A stretch of DNA of 64,000 nucleotides from an uncultured Chthonomonas sp. (GCA_903859705.1 CAIONQ010000163.1:1-64000); one strand, 5' to 3'; shown: positions 1 to 9,606, numbered from the stretch's first letter. Numbers and translations are program-made. Notes: generated from the sequence alone by a model not told the origin.

Positions 1-56
1 TTCCCACGGGCAGGCGCAAATTCCTTGTATTGCTTCATTTAACAATTACAGCAGCT

Positions 57-2456
57 TCAGGATTTCATGGTTACAATCGTTACTCCGTCGCCGCCTTCGC
101 CCTCTTCACCCAGCCTCAGGGAAGAAACGGCGGGATGGCTGTGCAGAAACTCCCAGACTACTTTACGGATGGCGCCGGTTCCCCGGCCATGAATAACGCG
201 CACCTGCTGTAGCCCTGCCGCATAGGCATCATCTATGTATTTATCCAGCATAGATTGTGCCTCTTCTGCCCGTAACGCCCGCAGCATCAGCTCCGGCGAT
301 ATCTGCATCGCTTTGCGTGTAGCAATCTCGCTTGCACCAGAGCTCTCCGTGGCCTTTTTGCCCGCAGCGGTTGTCATCGTTAGCTTTTGCTCTTGCTTAC
401 GGGGCATTGGCCTGAACTGGCTCACAGGCAGCGTCATGCGCATGGCTCCCACCTGCACGGGGGCCGCGCCGTCCTTCGGGGCCTCCAACAGCTGCCCCTC
501 CATATTCAGAGATAGCACCAGAATGCGATCGCCCTGTTTGTAAACATGGTTCGGATTAATCGGCGGCAGATTGTCTGGAATGGGTGGCGAGGTATCTTCC
601 AGCGAGGCATAGGTCTCGGATCGCAGGGTATTCAGCTTCTGCTTTACATTGGTCGCCTTCCTGGCACCCTTGTTCAGCCGCTGCAGATCCTTCATGATGT
701 TCTCGGCTTTGTCCGAGGCCCTGCGCAGAATCTCGCGTGCCTCTTCCTGGGCCTGTTGCTTAACCGTTCGCTGTGCCTCCGAGATCTGCTGTACCCGGGT
801 TTCGTACTCCTGGCGCGCTTTATAGGCCTCATCGCGCGCTTTTAATGCCGCAGCCTCTGCCTGTAAGGTTGAGCGTCGGCTCTTCTCAATCTGCTGCAGC
901 AGCTCGCCCGTTTCTATTTCACGGTGAGAAATAAACGCGCGGGCATCCGAGATAATCTCTTCATGCAATCCCAACCGTGCCGCAATATACAGCGCATTGC
1001 TGGAGCCAGGCACTCCCAGCAGCACACGATAGGTGGGGGAGAGCGACTCAATATCAAACTCTACCGATGCATTTTCCACGCCCGGCCGGGCATAGGCATA
1101 CTCTTTCAGTTCGCCATAATGCGTGGTGGCCACCACCCGGGTGCCGCTCGCCAGAAAGTGATCGAACAGGCTTTTGGCCAGGGCTGCGCCCTCGGCGGGG
1201 TCTGTACCGGCGCCAACCTCATCCATAAGCACCAGCGCATTAGAGCCGAGCGTGTTCAAAATACGCACGATATTCTTGAGGTGGGCACTGAATGTGGAGA
1301 GGCTCTGCTGTATATCCTGCTCATCGCCTATATCTGCAAACACCTGATCAAACAGCGCAATCTCCGAGTCTTTCCCGGCCGGTATCTGCAGGCCGGCAAG
1401 TGTCATCAAGGTAAGCAGACCAATAGTTTTCAGGGTAACCGTTTTGCCGCCGGTGTTTGGGCCGGTAATAAGCAGGGTGGTAAACCTGTCTCCAACCTCA
1501 ATATCAATCGGCATTACTTTGCCAGAAAGCAGCGGATGCCTTGCCTGATACAGCCGCACAATGCCACGCCGATTAAGTGCGGGCTCAGTGCCATCCATCT
1601 CCTCGGCAAGAATCGCTTTTGCGTGGATAACGTCCAGATGCCCAAGTATGGATACCATGCGTTGCAGCTCTTCCCCATAGCTGCCAACCATGCTGGAAAG
1701 CTCGCGCAAAATGCGCGATGTCTCCTGCTCATCCTTAACTGCCAGTTGCTTCAGCTCATTGCCCAGCTCAACGGTTTGTGCTGGTTCAATAAACACCGTT
1801 GCGCCGCTCTGGCTGCTATCGTGCACAATGCCGCCAAAAGCGCGGGCGGCCTCCGCCTTAACCGGCACGCAGTATCGACCCTCACGCACCGTAATTACAA
1901 ACTCCTGAATGTGGGTTTTGTGGCGCTCGCCGGATAGAATGCCCTGAAGGCGATCGTTAAGCCGGTTGGTTGCCGTTTTTATGGCGCTGCGAATGCGGCC
2001 GAGCTCCGGGCTGGCGCTATCGCGCACATCTCCTCCCTCCGCTATACAGGCCTCAACACGCTGCTCCAGAAGCTGCAAAATCGGGAGGTTGGTGGCCATT
2101 TCTGCCAGCATCGGAATCTTCTCTCGGCGGTTCAGTAAATACACCCGAACCCTACGGGATGCCCCTGCCGTGTGCATCACCTCCAGCAGTTCATAGCCCG
2201 AAAGCTGGGTTTGAATACGGGCACGCTCCAGCGCCTCCCGAATATCCCGAATGCCCCCCAGGGGAATACCGGAATCGTGCTCGCGCAAATGCCTGGCTTC
2301 ACGGGTTTCGCTAAGGCGCCGCACCACTGTTTCAGGGTACGGCAGGGGCTCCAACTGGGAGGCAAACTCCCGCCCGATGCCATTGCTGGTGTGGGCAATC
2401 AGCCTCTCCAGCACGCGGTGGTACTCCAATATGCGCAGCGAATGCAAATCCATCAT
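57..2456 (-). CDS. mutS2: Endonuclease MutS2 (MutS family ATPase with Smr domain)
   Basis: 799 aa, the usual MutS2 length. It lacks the mismatch-recognition domain of MutS. The core and clamp helices come first, then a MutS-type ATPase with Walker A GPNTGGKT at residues 332-339 and a Walker B/signature region (LVLMDEVGAGTDP). A long charged coiled coil follows at about 510-630, and the last 80 residues form an Smr nuclease domain with HGRGTG at 756-761. Known MutS2 proteins act on branched DNA or collided ribosomes rather than mismatches; the cytoplasmic role here is inferred from family membership. Two ATGs stand in tandem at the start and the ribosome site is weak. The gene is divergent from the regulator at 2784. 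Confidence 0.96.
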   Translation of the reverse strand: MMDLHSLRILEYHRVLERLIAHTSNGIGREFASQLEPLPYPETVVRRLSETREARHLREHDSGIPLGGIRDIREALERARIQTQLSGYELLEVMHTAGASRRVRVYLLNRREKIPMLAEMATNLPILQLLEQRVEACIAEGGDVRDSASPELGRIRSAIKTATNRLNDRLQGILSGERHKTHIQEFVITVREGRYCVPVKAEAARAFGGIVHDSSQSGATVFIEPAQTVELGNELKQLAVKDEQETSRILRELSSMVGSYGEELQRMVSILGHLDVIHAKAILAEEMDGTEPALNRRGIVRLYQARHPLLSGKVMPIDIEVGDRFTTLLITGPNTGGKTVTLKTIGLLTLMTLAGLQIPAGKDSEIALFDQVFADIGDEQDIQQSLSTFSAHLKNIVRILNTLGSNALVLMDEVGAGTDPAEGAALAKSLFDHFLASGTRVVATTHYGELKEYAYARPGVENASVEFDIESLSPTYRVLLGVPGSSNALYIAARLGLHEEIISDARAFISHREIETGELLQQIEKSRRSTLQAEAAALKARDEAYKARQEYETRVQQISEAQRTVKQQAQEEAREILRRASDKAENIMKDLQRLNKGARKATNVKQKLNTLRSETYASLEDTSPPIPDNLPPINPNHVYKQGDRILVLSLNMEGQLLEAPKDGAAPVQVGAMRMTLPVSQFRPMPRKQEQKLTMTTAAGKKATESSGASEIATRKAMQISPELMLRALRAEEAQSMLDKYIDDAYAAGLQQVRVIHGRGTGAIRKVVWEFLHSHPAVSSLRLGEEGEGGDGVTIVTMKS

Positions 2457-2491
2457 TAAGGTGTGCCGATCTTTAAGCTCATAGTAGGTTC

Positions 2492-2497
2492 ATTATA
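2492..2497 (-). promoter_or_regulatory. Possible -10 box for mutS2
   Basis: A perfect TATAAT reads on the minus strand 36 bases upstream of the mutS2 start. I see no convincing -35 box at 16-18 bases, so this is only a plausible promoter. Confidence 0.3.
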
Positions 2498-2553
2498 TCT
2501 TACGCCCCGGGTACGGTTGCTTCAACCACCCGGAAAACAGACTCTACAACAGT

Positions 2554-2659
2554 TTCGTTGGATAAAGCCGTTGTGCTCAATGGGGAGGGGAGGAGTGCTC
2601 GATCAGGGAGGAAGCTTCGCTCAGGGAGATCTTCCCATGTTCCCTGATTGTCCAACGAA
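2554..2659. repeat. Nested inverted repeats, possible structured RNA or regulatory element
   Basis: The outer arms TTCGTTGGA (2554-2562) and TCCAACGAA (2651-2659) are perfect complements and extend to 12 pairs with one G-T. Inside lie ATCAGGGA (2602-2609) and TCCCTGAT (2641-2648), also perfect, and a further GGAAG/CTTCC pair. The inner and outer helices abut on the 3' side, leaving a purine-rich bulge at about 2566-2601. It sits between the divergent mutS2 and regulator genes and matches no RNA family I recognise. Confidence 0.4.
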
Positions 2660-2720
2660 TTTCATTTTCTACCTTGTCCCCTATCCCTATCCTCCCGCGC
2701 TGTGAATTCCACCACATCTC

Positions 2721-2762
2721 TTGCGTATTCTCAAACATGATAATATAATTGACTTTGAGAAT
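2721..2762 (+). promoter_or_regulatory. Sigma-70-type promoter with overlapping palindromic operator
   Basis: TTGCGT (2721-2726), a 17-base spacer and TATAAT (2744-2749) form a good housekeeping promoter. A perfect 9-bp inverted repeat, ATTCTCAAA (2727-2735) and TTTGAGAAT (2754-2762), has one arm in the promoter spacer and the other over the expected start of transcription near 2756. This is the placement of a repressor operator. The regulator encoded at 2784 is the obvious candidate to bind it. Confidence 0.65.
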
Positions 2763-2783
2763 GATACTCTCGAGGAGGCGCAT

Positions 2784-3329
2784 ATGGCTGGCAAGAAGCC
2801 ACCGCTCATTTTGCATCCCGTTCGAATCAGAATCTTGGAAGTGCTTCAGGGAAGGCAGCTAACACCCTATCAGATGCACGCCATGCTGCAGGATATCCCA
2901 CTGCCATCGCTTTACCGGCACATTAAGCTTCTGGTTGAGGGCGAGGTAATTCAGCCAGTTTCCAGTCAGCAACGCCACGGTGCAGTGGAGCATGCGTACG
3001 AAGCCGTTCCGGGGGGCGGCAGGGTGTCGCTGGAGGAGTTCGCCGAAATATCTCCAGAAGATCACGTTAAGTACTTTCAAACCTTTACGGGCGAGCAGCT
3101 TACCGCCTTCAACCGCTACATCAATCAGCCGGATTGCGTGCCTGTGTCGGATGGGCTACGCTACTTCTGTACCGTACTTGCCCTCAATCAACAGGAGTTT
3201 GAACAGCTCTGGACCGAGATCCATGGCGTGCTGGCAAAGTATCAGCAGCACCCCGAAGGGGACGGCAGAACGCGAAGGCAGTTCGCTATCGAGGCCATTC
3301 CACAAACAAATTTCAGTAAACCCGAATAA
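2784..3329 (+). CDS. Winged-helix transcriptional regulator (ArsR/PadR-like)
   Basis: 181 aa. The N-terminal 75 residues look like a winged helix-turn-helix (LHPVRIRILEVLQGRQLTPYQMHAML, then LPSLYRHIKLLVEGEVIQPV), followed by a helical, acidic effector or dimerisation half. The TTG at 2721 would extend it by 21 residues but lies in the promoter. The ATG at 2784 has GAGGAGG six bases upstream, so I chose it. A palindrome overlaps its promoter, so it probably represses itself. The ligand is unknown; similar YdfH/helix_turn_helix_20-type regulators are poorly characterised. Confidence 0.75.
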   Translation: MAGKKPPLILHPVRIRILEVLQGRQLTPYQMHAMLQDIPLPSLYRHIKLLVEGEVIQPVSSQQRHGAVEHAYEAVPGGGRVSLEEFAEISPEDHVKYFQTFTGEQLTAFNRYINQPDCVPVSDGLRYFCTVLALNQQEFEQLWTEIHGVLAKYQQHPEGDGRTRRQFAIEAIPQTNFSKPE

Positions 3330-3393
3330 ATTCGAACCGTAGTGCATTCTGGTGCGCGGGCAAGGGGTGCCCAAATTCCCTGGAGGATGAGAT

Positions 3394-4389
3394 ATGAAAC
3401 TGCTTATTCTGGGCGGAACAATGTTTCTCGGCCGCCATATTGCTGAGATAGCGCTGGAGCGTGGGCACGAACTCACCCTGTTCCATCGTGGGCAGCATGG
3501 TGCCGATCTGTTTCCTGCTGCTGAGCATTTGTTCGGCGATCGCAAAGAAGACCTGTCTGCGCTCGCCGGCCGGAGCTGGGATGCGGTAATCGATACCTGC
3601 GGGTATGTTCCGCGCATCGTTGCCAACTCGGCTCAGCTGCTGGCCCCCAACTGTGGCCACTACACTTTCATTAGCTCTATCTCGGTCTACTCCCGCAACG
3701 ATATTGTTGGTCTGGATGAAACCGGTGAAAAGGGCACGTTGGAAGATCCCACCATCGAGACCGTCGATGGCGGCAGCTATGGCCCGCTGAAAGCCCTGTG
3801 CGAGCAGGCCGCCGAAGCCGCGTTCCCAGGGCGCACCCTTAACATTCGCCCGGGCCTCATTGTTGGCCCCAACGATCCAACCGATAGGTTTACCTACTGG
3901 CCCGTGCGCATTGCACGTGGCGGCGAAGTGCTGGTACCTGCCGGGCTGGATGTGCCCGTTCAGATCATAGATGTGCGAGATCTGGCTGCCTGGAACCTGG
4001 ATCTGGTTGAGCGCGGTGAGGTGGGCGTTTTTAACGCCACTGGCCCTGCAACCCCCCTCACATTGCGACAGATGCTGAGTGCATGCGAATCCGCATCCGG
4101 CTCATCACCGGAGTTGGTGCCCGCCGATGAAGCCTGGCTGGAGGCAAACGAAGTGCATGCGTGGTCCGATATCCCTGTATGGGTGCCAGATACCGATGAT
4201 ATGCGCGGCTTCTCCCGCATAGACTGCACAAAAGCCATAAACTCCGGGCTCACTTTCCGGCCCATCGCCGATACGGCCGCCGATACGCTGGCCTGGGCGA
4301 ACACCCGGGAACCGGGCACCGCGTTAAAGGCTGGCCTCGCAGCGGAGCGCGAAGCCGAGTTAATTGCACGCCTCAAGAGCGCACAGTAA
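3394..4389 (+). CDS. NAD-dependent epimerase/dehydratase family protein
   Basis: 331 aa with an extended-SDR Rossmann start (LILGGTMFLGRHIAE, a GGxxFxG variant of GxxGxxG) and a later NIRPGLIVGPND motif. There is no clear YxxxK catalytic pair: the SYGPLK stretch near 129-134 occupies that place, as in isoflavone-reductase or CSP41-like members. It probably binds NAD(P) and acts on a nucleotide-sugar or similar substrate in the cytoplasm, but the substrate cannot be read. GGAGG lies eight bases before the ATG. It follows the regulator by 64 bases on the same strand and may be a target of that promoter. Confidence 0.82.
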   Translation: MKLLILGGTMFLGRHIAEIALERGHELTLFHRGQHGADLFPAAEHLFGDRKEDLSALAGRSWDAVIDTCGYVPRIVANSAQLLAPNCGHYTFISSISVYSRNDIVGLDETGEKGTLEDPTIETVDGGSYGPLKALCEQAAEAAFPGRTLNIRPGLIVGPNDPTDRFTYWPVRIARGGEVLVPAGLDVPVQIIDVRDLAAWNLDLVERGEVGVFNATGPATPLTLRQMLSACESASGSSPELVPADEAWLEANEVHAWSDIPVWVPDTDDMRGFSRIDCTKAINSGLTFRPIADTAADTLAWANTREPGTALKAGLAAEREAELIARLKSAQ

Positions 4390-4437
4390 TAACTGTTTAC
4401 GTAGGGAGAATCTTCTCTCCCCTGGGAGCCAACAGCA

Positions 4438-6852
4438 TTGTCAACAATAAGTAACGCCATCTGTGCCGCTGCTCTGGCGGCATCTATACCGGTTTACGCG
4501 GGGGCACAACAAAGCCCAGATTTTGATGCGAAACTGCAAAAGGTGGAGGCTGCCCTGCAAAAGCAGGCACAAGAGGCACACATTACGGGTTTCGGGCTTG
4601 CCATTGTTAAGGATGGCAAAGTTGTGCTGGCAAAAGGTTACGGCTGGCGCGATGCGGCCCACAAACGCCCGGTTACCGCCGATACACTCTTCGCCATCGG
4701 CTCCAGCACCAAGGCGTTTACCGCTTTCACTGTGGAGCAAGAGGCCGAAGCAAAACGCCTTTCACTCTCCGATGCGCCGCGCAAGTATGTCCCGACTTTT
4801 CGCCTTTACGATAAGGATGCCGACAGCAAAATGACTATCAGCGATCTGATGAGTCATCGCTGTGGCCTCGCCCGCACTGATTTTGCCATGGTAACCGGCA
4901 AGCTCAGCCCGGTAGAACTGCTGCGAGTGGTGGCCGATGCCCGGCCAACCGCAAAGTTCGGCGAGAAGTTTCAGTATCAAAACCTGATGTTTATGACCGC
5001 CGGCATGGTGGTGGAGAGCATCGAACATCGCCCGTGGACCGAAGTGGTGGCGTCCCGAATATTTGCTCCGCTGGAGATGAAGCGCACCAATACCTCGGTT
5101 AAGAAAACGCTTGCAGATCCGGATCATTCCGAAGGCTTTGCCTACGATACAGATAAGAAAATCAGCAAGCAGCTTCCCATGAGAGACATTGCTGCGGTTG
5201 CCCCCGCAGGTGCCATCAACTCGTCTGTGCGGGAGATGACGCACTGGCTGCAGCTCATGCTGAACGATGGCCAGTACAATGGCAAGCGCCTGCTCAGCAG
5301 CGAGCGCGTTGCAGAACTGCTTGCAAAGCATATGTCTGCCGGCCCAGGGGTAGACTATGGTTATGGCTGGTTCTTGCGCAAAGTGCAGAACCATCCGGTT
5401 ATGGAGCATGGCGGCAACATCGATGGCTTTTCGGCTCAGGTGGCGCTTATGCCTGATCAGAAGCTTGGATTTGTGCTATTAACCAACGAAAACGGCACGC
5501 CATTCGCATCCAACAGCGTAACTGCCGTGTTGGGCGGGCTGCTTGGTACCGATGCACCGAAGCCCCAGGAGGCCACTGCTACCAGCCCGGCTGCCACGGC
5601 GAATCCTGCGGAAGAGGCTGGAACCTACCATCTGGATGCGGCGGGCGTAGATCTCACTGTTGCCTTTCGAGATGGCAAGCTGTTCTTAACCGTTCCTGGC
5701 CAGCCAGAATACAAACTGGAGCCAGAGGGCAACCGCAAATACCGCCTTGCCGGAATGGCTGGCTTCTCTGTGGAATTCAAGAGCGTGAAAGACAAGCCAA
5801 AGAAAACGGAGCTTGCCATCACGCAACCCAACGGCAACTTTAGCGCTGTACGTGATCTTAGCGGCGTGGATGAGGCTGCAATATACACCGGGCCAGATAA
5901 AGACCTGATTGCCTCTTACGAAAATGAAAACCCGCATGCGGTGTTTCCTGTTACGGTTAAATCTGGCAAAGTGTGCTTTATGGTGCCGGGGCAGCCTGCA
6001 TACGCTCTTAAGCCCATAGAGGGCACGCCCAATACCTATCGCCTGGGAGACCTACCGGAGGCGTTTGGTATCACAGTTAAGCGCGATTCAGCTGGCAAAG
6101 TCACTGGGATGGAGTTAAAACAGCCACAGGGCAACCTTCAGCTCAAGCGCATTGCAGAAACAACCGGCGTTTACAATGCAGAAGATATCGCCAGTAAAGA
6201 AGAGCAGGCTCTGGGCAGCCTTACAGCTGGTCAACTGCATGCCCTTCGGATAGATTGCAAAGATTCGCTGATCAACGAGGGCGTGAAAGCAACGGTAGCA
6301 GCCTGGATAGACGATAAAGGAGCCGCCATGGAGTATGCGGTGTACAACGGTGCGGGCAAACCCATCGCGGCCACGCGGCAGTATTTTGATGGCAAGGGTG
6401 GGGTTGTGCAGAGCACACTCTCGCCAGATCACGATTACAGCAGCAAAGAGATTGCGGCTGCAACCATAGATAGCAGCGCCATGCTTCGCCCATGGAAATC
6501 CGCGTATAAGTCGGTAGAAGTGAAGCGCACTGTTAAAGTTGGTTCCGAAGAGGCGTACGTTCTGATAAAAAATCCAAAGGCTGCCGGAGCTTCTCCTGTT
6601 ACTGAGTACGTTTCCGTAAAAACCTACCTTCCACTGAAGCGAGAGGCCACAATAGCATCAGAAATTGGCCCGCTGCCAGTTACCGAAACGTATACAGATT
6701 ACAGAAAGTACGGCCAGGTAATGCTACCGGCCACCACCACAATTATGGTGATGGGCGCCGCTCGCGTACGAACCATCGATAAGGTGACTCAGTACAAAGC
6801 ACTGCCAGCTGAAGTTCTGAAGCCTGTTAAAGGGAAGCTCCTGCCGAAATAG
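4438..6852 (+). CDS. Secreted serine hydrolase, beta-lactamase/DD-peptidase fold (paralogue 1)
   Basis: 804 aa starting at TTG with GGGAG upstream. A signal peptide (to about residue 24, AGAQQ) precedes a class C beta-lactamase-type domain with SxxK at S89-K92 (SSTK), YQN at 180-182 and HGGN at 324-327. The catalytic set is therefore complete. From about 395 to 585 there are two diverged copies of a beta-rich DUF3471-like module, each containing a VPGQPxYxLxP stretch. The last 200 residues are another beta-rich domain of unknown role. Likely an extracytoplasmic esterase or peptidase; true beta-lactamase activity is not implied. Paralogous over its full length to the gene at 7094. Confidence 0.85.
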   Translation: MSTISNAICAAALAASIPVYAGAQQSPDFDAKLQKVEAALQKQAQEAHITGFGLAIVKDGKVVLAKGYGWRDAAHKRPVTADTLFAIGSSTKAFTAFTVEQEAEAKRLSLSDAPRKYVPTFRLYDKDADSKMTISDLMSHRCGLARTDFAMVTGKLSPVELLRVVADARPTAKFGEKFQYQNLMFMTAGMVVESIEHRPWTEVVASRIFAPLEMKRTNTSVKKTLADPDHSEGFAYDTDKKISKQLPMRDIAAVAPAGAINSSVREMTHWLQLMLNDGQYNGKRLLSSERVAELLAKHMSAGPGVDYGYGWFLRKVQNHPVMEHGGNIDGFSAQVALMPDQKLGFVLLTNENGTPFASNSVTAVLGGLLGTDAPKPQEATATSPAATANPAEEAGTYHLDAAGVDLTVAFRDGKLFLTVPGQPEYKLEPEGNRKYRLAGMAGFSVEFKSVKDKPKKTELAITQPNGNFSAVRDLSGVDEAAIYTGPDKDLIASYENENPHAVFPVTVKSGKVCFMVPGQPAYALKPIEGTPNTYRLGDLPEAFGITVKRDSAGKVTGMELKQPQGNLQLKRIAETTGVYNAEDIASKEEQALGSLTAGQLHALRIDCKDSLINEGVKATVAAWIDDKGAAMEYAVYNGAGKPIAATRQYFDGKGGVVQSTLSPDHDYSSKEIAAATIDSSAMLRPWKSAYKSVEVKRTVKVGSEEAYVLIKNPKAAGASPVTEYVSVKTYLPLKREATIASEIGPLPVTETYTDYRKYGQVMLPATTTIMVMGAARVRTIDKVTQYKALPAEVLKPVKGKLLPK

Positions 6853-6869
6853 GTGGCTATAAAACATGT

Positions 6870-6906
6870 GAAGAGCGCCCTGTCCGGCAGGGTGCTCTTC
6901 ATTTTT
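6870..6906 (+). terminator. Rho-independent terminator after the first hydrolase
   Basis: A 13-bp stem (6870-6882 with 6888-6900, one G-T pair) and a five-base loop are followed by ATTTTT. Confidence 0.9.
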
Positions 6907-7028
6907 CTTAAAACCCCGATGTGGCGATGTGCTTAGAGGTGGGTGTGATCAATGCAATCGGTCCGGTAACCACATGCAAAGCCTCTGCTGCGCGAAGTGT
7001 CCAGGTATGGAATACGTTGCAGAACGGG

Positions 7029-7055
7029 TTGTAAAGCCGCGCAACGCGTCATAAT
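7029..7055 (+). promoter_or_regulatory. Possible promoter of the second hydrolase
   Basis: TTGTAA, a short 15-base spacer and CATAAT lie 39 bases upstream of the TTG start at 7094. The spacing is non-ideal, so this is tentative. Confidence 0.3.
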
Positions 7056-7093
7056 TACAGGGCAAACACCCTGATTTAGAAGGACCCGACAAG

Positions 7094-9526
7094 TTGACAT
7101 CGTTACGTTATAAAGTATCTGCCGCACTCTTTGTTTCTGCCTATGCCGCTGCTTCCGCATTGCCTGCTTCCGGGGTTCCCGCTGATCCCACTTCAGAAGT
7201 TCTGCACAAACTGGAAGAAAAGCTGAGCAAGCAGGCCGCCGAGGCCCATGTAACCGGGTACTCACTTGCCATTGTGAAGGATGGCAAAGTTGTGCTGGCA
7301 AAAGGCTACGGCTTTCGGGATGCAACGCATAAGCGCCCTGTTACTCCAGATACACTTTTTGCAATTGGCTCCAGTAGCAAGGCATTCACCGCCTTTACAG
7401 TGGAGATGGAGGCAGACGCTGGCAAACTCAAGCTCTCCGATCCACCGCGTAAGTACGTGCCAGAGTTCAAATTGTACGACTCCGAAGCAGATAAGAAGAT
7501 TAGCATAAGCGACCTTCTGTGCCACCGCAGTGGCCTGGCTCGCACAGATTTTGCCTGGGCAACCGGTAAGCTCAACTCTAACGATTTGCTCCATGTTATC
7601 GCTGAGGCGCACCCAACTGCAAAACTCGGTGAGAAGTTTCAGTATCAAAACCTGATGTTTATGGCTGCTGGCTTGGCTGTTGCCAAATTAGAGAGCAAAC
7701 CATGGACTGATGTGGTGAACGATCGGATATTCAAACCACTGAACATGCAGCGCACCAACACCTCTATCACACGAACCATTGCAGATCCCGATCACTCCGC
7801 AGGGTTTGTTTACGATGGAGATAAGAAGATCTCTAACGCTGTGCCTATGCGCGATATCACCTGCGCGGCACCGGCTGGGGCCATCAACTCATCTGCCCGA
7901 GAAATGACACACTGGCTGCAGCTCCTGCTAAACAATGGCTCTTATAACGGCAAGAAGCTGCTTTCAAAGTCACGATTTGATGATCTGTTTCAGAAGCATA
8001 TGTCTGCTGGTCCAGATATGGATTACGGATATGGCTGGTTCTTGCGCAAGTGGCGCGGGCATCCTATCGCGGAGCATGGCGGAAATATCGATGGGTTCTC
8101 AGCGCACGTTGCCATCATGCAAGATCAGCATATTGGCTTTGTGCTGCTCAGCAATGCTGATGCGTCCTCCTTCCCCCCCGCAGGTATCGAAACAGTGTTT
8201 AGCGCCTTTCTTGGCCAGGCAACCCCGGCAAAGGTTGCAGAAGCAAGCAGCAATGCAGCAAAACCACAGGGGCCCAAAGTTGAGCCTGCCACGGAAGCAG
8301 GAACCTATCGGCTTGAGGTTGCCAGCATGGATCTTACTGTAACCTGGCGAGATAACTCCCTGCACCTTACCGTGCCTGGACAGCCGGAGTATAAGCTTGA
8401 GCCAGAAAGTGGCCGTAAGTATCGCCTCGCAGGGATGGCAGGCTTCGCTGTGGAGTTCCGCCAGGCAAAAGGCAAGCCCACCGAAACAGAAATGGCCCTT
8501 ATACAGCCGAACGGCACGTTTGTTGCGGTGCACAGCGCTAACCCGGATGCCGAAAGTGCAACGTATTCTGGCCCGGATAAAGACTTGATTGGTACCTACG
8601 AAAACGAAACCCCTCATGCCGAGTTCCCGGTAACGGTAAAGGCCGGCAAAGTGTGCTTTGTCGTAACCGGTCAGCCTGCTTATGCCCTGAAACCTATCGA
8701 AGGAGAAAAAAACAGATACCACCTGGGCGATTTGCCGGATGCCTTTGGCGTAACGGTGCTGCGTGATGCTGCCGATAAAGTGATTGGAATGGAGCTGAAG
8801 CAGCCTCAGGGAACCTTGCACCTTAAGCGGGTTGTGGAATCGGCAACCGTAATTAATGCAGAAGAGGTAGCGGCAAAAGCCGAGCAGGCACTCGGGCGGA
8901 TCTCAGCGAGTGACGGAGCAACTGTGCTGCACACTATAACCGATGGAGTTATGGAAAGCGAAGGTGTTAAGGCGGAGATTTCCGATTACGTAGATCCCAG
9001 CGGAAATTCGCTTGAACTGGCTCGCTACACTGCGGCGGGCAAACCCATTGCGATAACACGCCAGTTCTTTGACGGCTCTAAGGGCCTTGCTCAAAGCAGC
9101 ATGAGCCCGGATCACGTGTTCAGCCACAAAGAAGTCTCAACGGTGCAGTTGCAAATTCGCGACAGTTGGAAAAAGTACTTTAAATCGCTGGCTGTCAAAA
9201 GAACGGTGAAAGTGGGGGGCGAAGAGGCATATGTGCTGGTAAAAACCCCGATTGCTGATGGGATTTCACCTGTAACCGAGTATGTTTCCACTAAAACCTA
9301 CCTATTACTCAAACGGGAAAGCACATTGATTGTGAATAGCGGTGCTCTGCCAGTTACTGAAACCTTTGACGATTACCGCGAAGTAGGCGGGCTGAAAGTG
9401 GCTTTCAAATCAACTGTTATGGTTATGGGTAAGTCTCGCCTGTGCACTATGCGCAGTGCCGTTCTGGAAAAAACCATGCCAGCGCATGCCTTTGAGCCTG
9501 TAAAGGGTGGCCTCATTGTGAAATAG
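7094..9526 (+). CDS. Secreted serine hydrolase, beta-lactamase/DD-peptidase fold (paralogue 2)
   Basis: 810 aa, TTG start with GAAGGA upstream. Same layout as the preceding gene: signal peptide ending near residue 26-30, catalytic S93-K96 (SSSK), a YQN motif, an HGGN motif, two DUF3471-like modules and a C-terminal beta-rich domain. The two proteins align end to end with almost no gaps and share long identical stretches around the active site. This points to tandem gene duplication. The second copy has its own upstream region and its own terminator, so the copies can be expressed separately. Substrate unknown. Confidence 0.85.
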   Translation: MTSLRYKVSAALFVSAYAAASALPASGVPADPTSEVLHKLEEKLSKQAAEAHVTGYSLAIVKDGKVVLAKGYGFRDATHKRPVTPDTLFAIGSSSKAFTAFTVEMEADAGKLKLSDPPRKYVPEFKLYDSEADKKISISDLLCHRSGLARTDFAWATGKLNSNDLLHVIAEAHPTAKLGEKFQYQNLMFMAAGLAVAKLESKPWTDVVNDRIFKPLNMQRTNTSITRTIADPDHSAGFVYDGDKKISNAVPMRDITCAAPAGAINSSAREMTHWLQLLLNNGSYNGKKLLSKSRFDDLFQKHMSAGPDMDYGYGWFLRKWRGHPIAEHGGNIDGFSAHVAIMQDQHIGFVLLSNADASSFPPAGIETVFSAFLGQATPAKVAEASSNAAKPQGPKVEPATEAGTYRLEVASMDLTVTWRDNSLHLTVPGQPEYKLEPESGRKYRLAGMAGFAVEFRQAKGKPTETEMALIQPNGTFVAVHSANPDAESATYSGPDKDLIGTYENETPHAEFPVTVKAGKVCFVVTGQPAYALKPIEGEKNRYHLGDLPDAFGVTVLRDAADKVIGMELKQPQGTLHLKRVVESATVINAEEVAAKAEQALGRISASDGATVLHTITDGVMESEGVKAEISDYVDPSGNSLELARYTAAGKPIAITRQFFDGSKGLAQSSMSPDHVFSHKEVSTVQLQIRDSWKKYFKSLAVKRTVKVGGEEAYVLVKTPIADGISPVTEYVSTKTYLLLKRESTLIVNSGALPVTETFDDYREVGGLKVAFKSTVMVMGKSRLCTMRSAVLEKTMPAHAFEPVKGGLIVK

Positions 9527-9554
9527 GTGGCAATACTGCCTTATGGGAAACGGA

Positions 9555-9606
9555 TCGCCCCTGTCGCTGGCGCACTACAGCCAGCGATGGGGGCGAATTT
9601 TCTTTT
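9555..9606 (+). terminator. Rho-independent terminator after the second hydrolase
   Basis: Two stacked perfect stems, TCGCCCC/GGGGCGA and TCGCTGGC/GCCAGCGA, are separated by a TG/TG internal loop and followed by ATTTTCTTTT. Confidence 0.9.

Noticed and set aside
924-1937. Long rightward open frame inside mutS2
   Set aside because: It is antisense to a clearly conserved gene, has no domain and reads as a shadow frame.
2554-2659. MITE insertion
   Set aside because: No target-site duplication and no second copy in the window.
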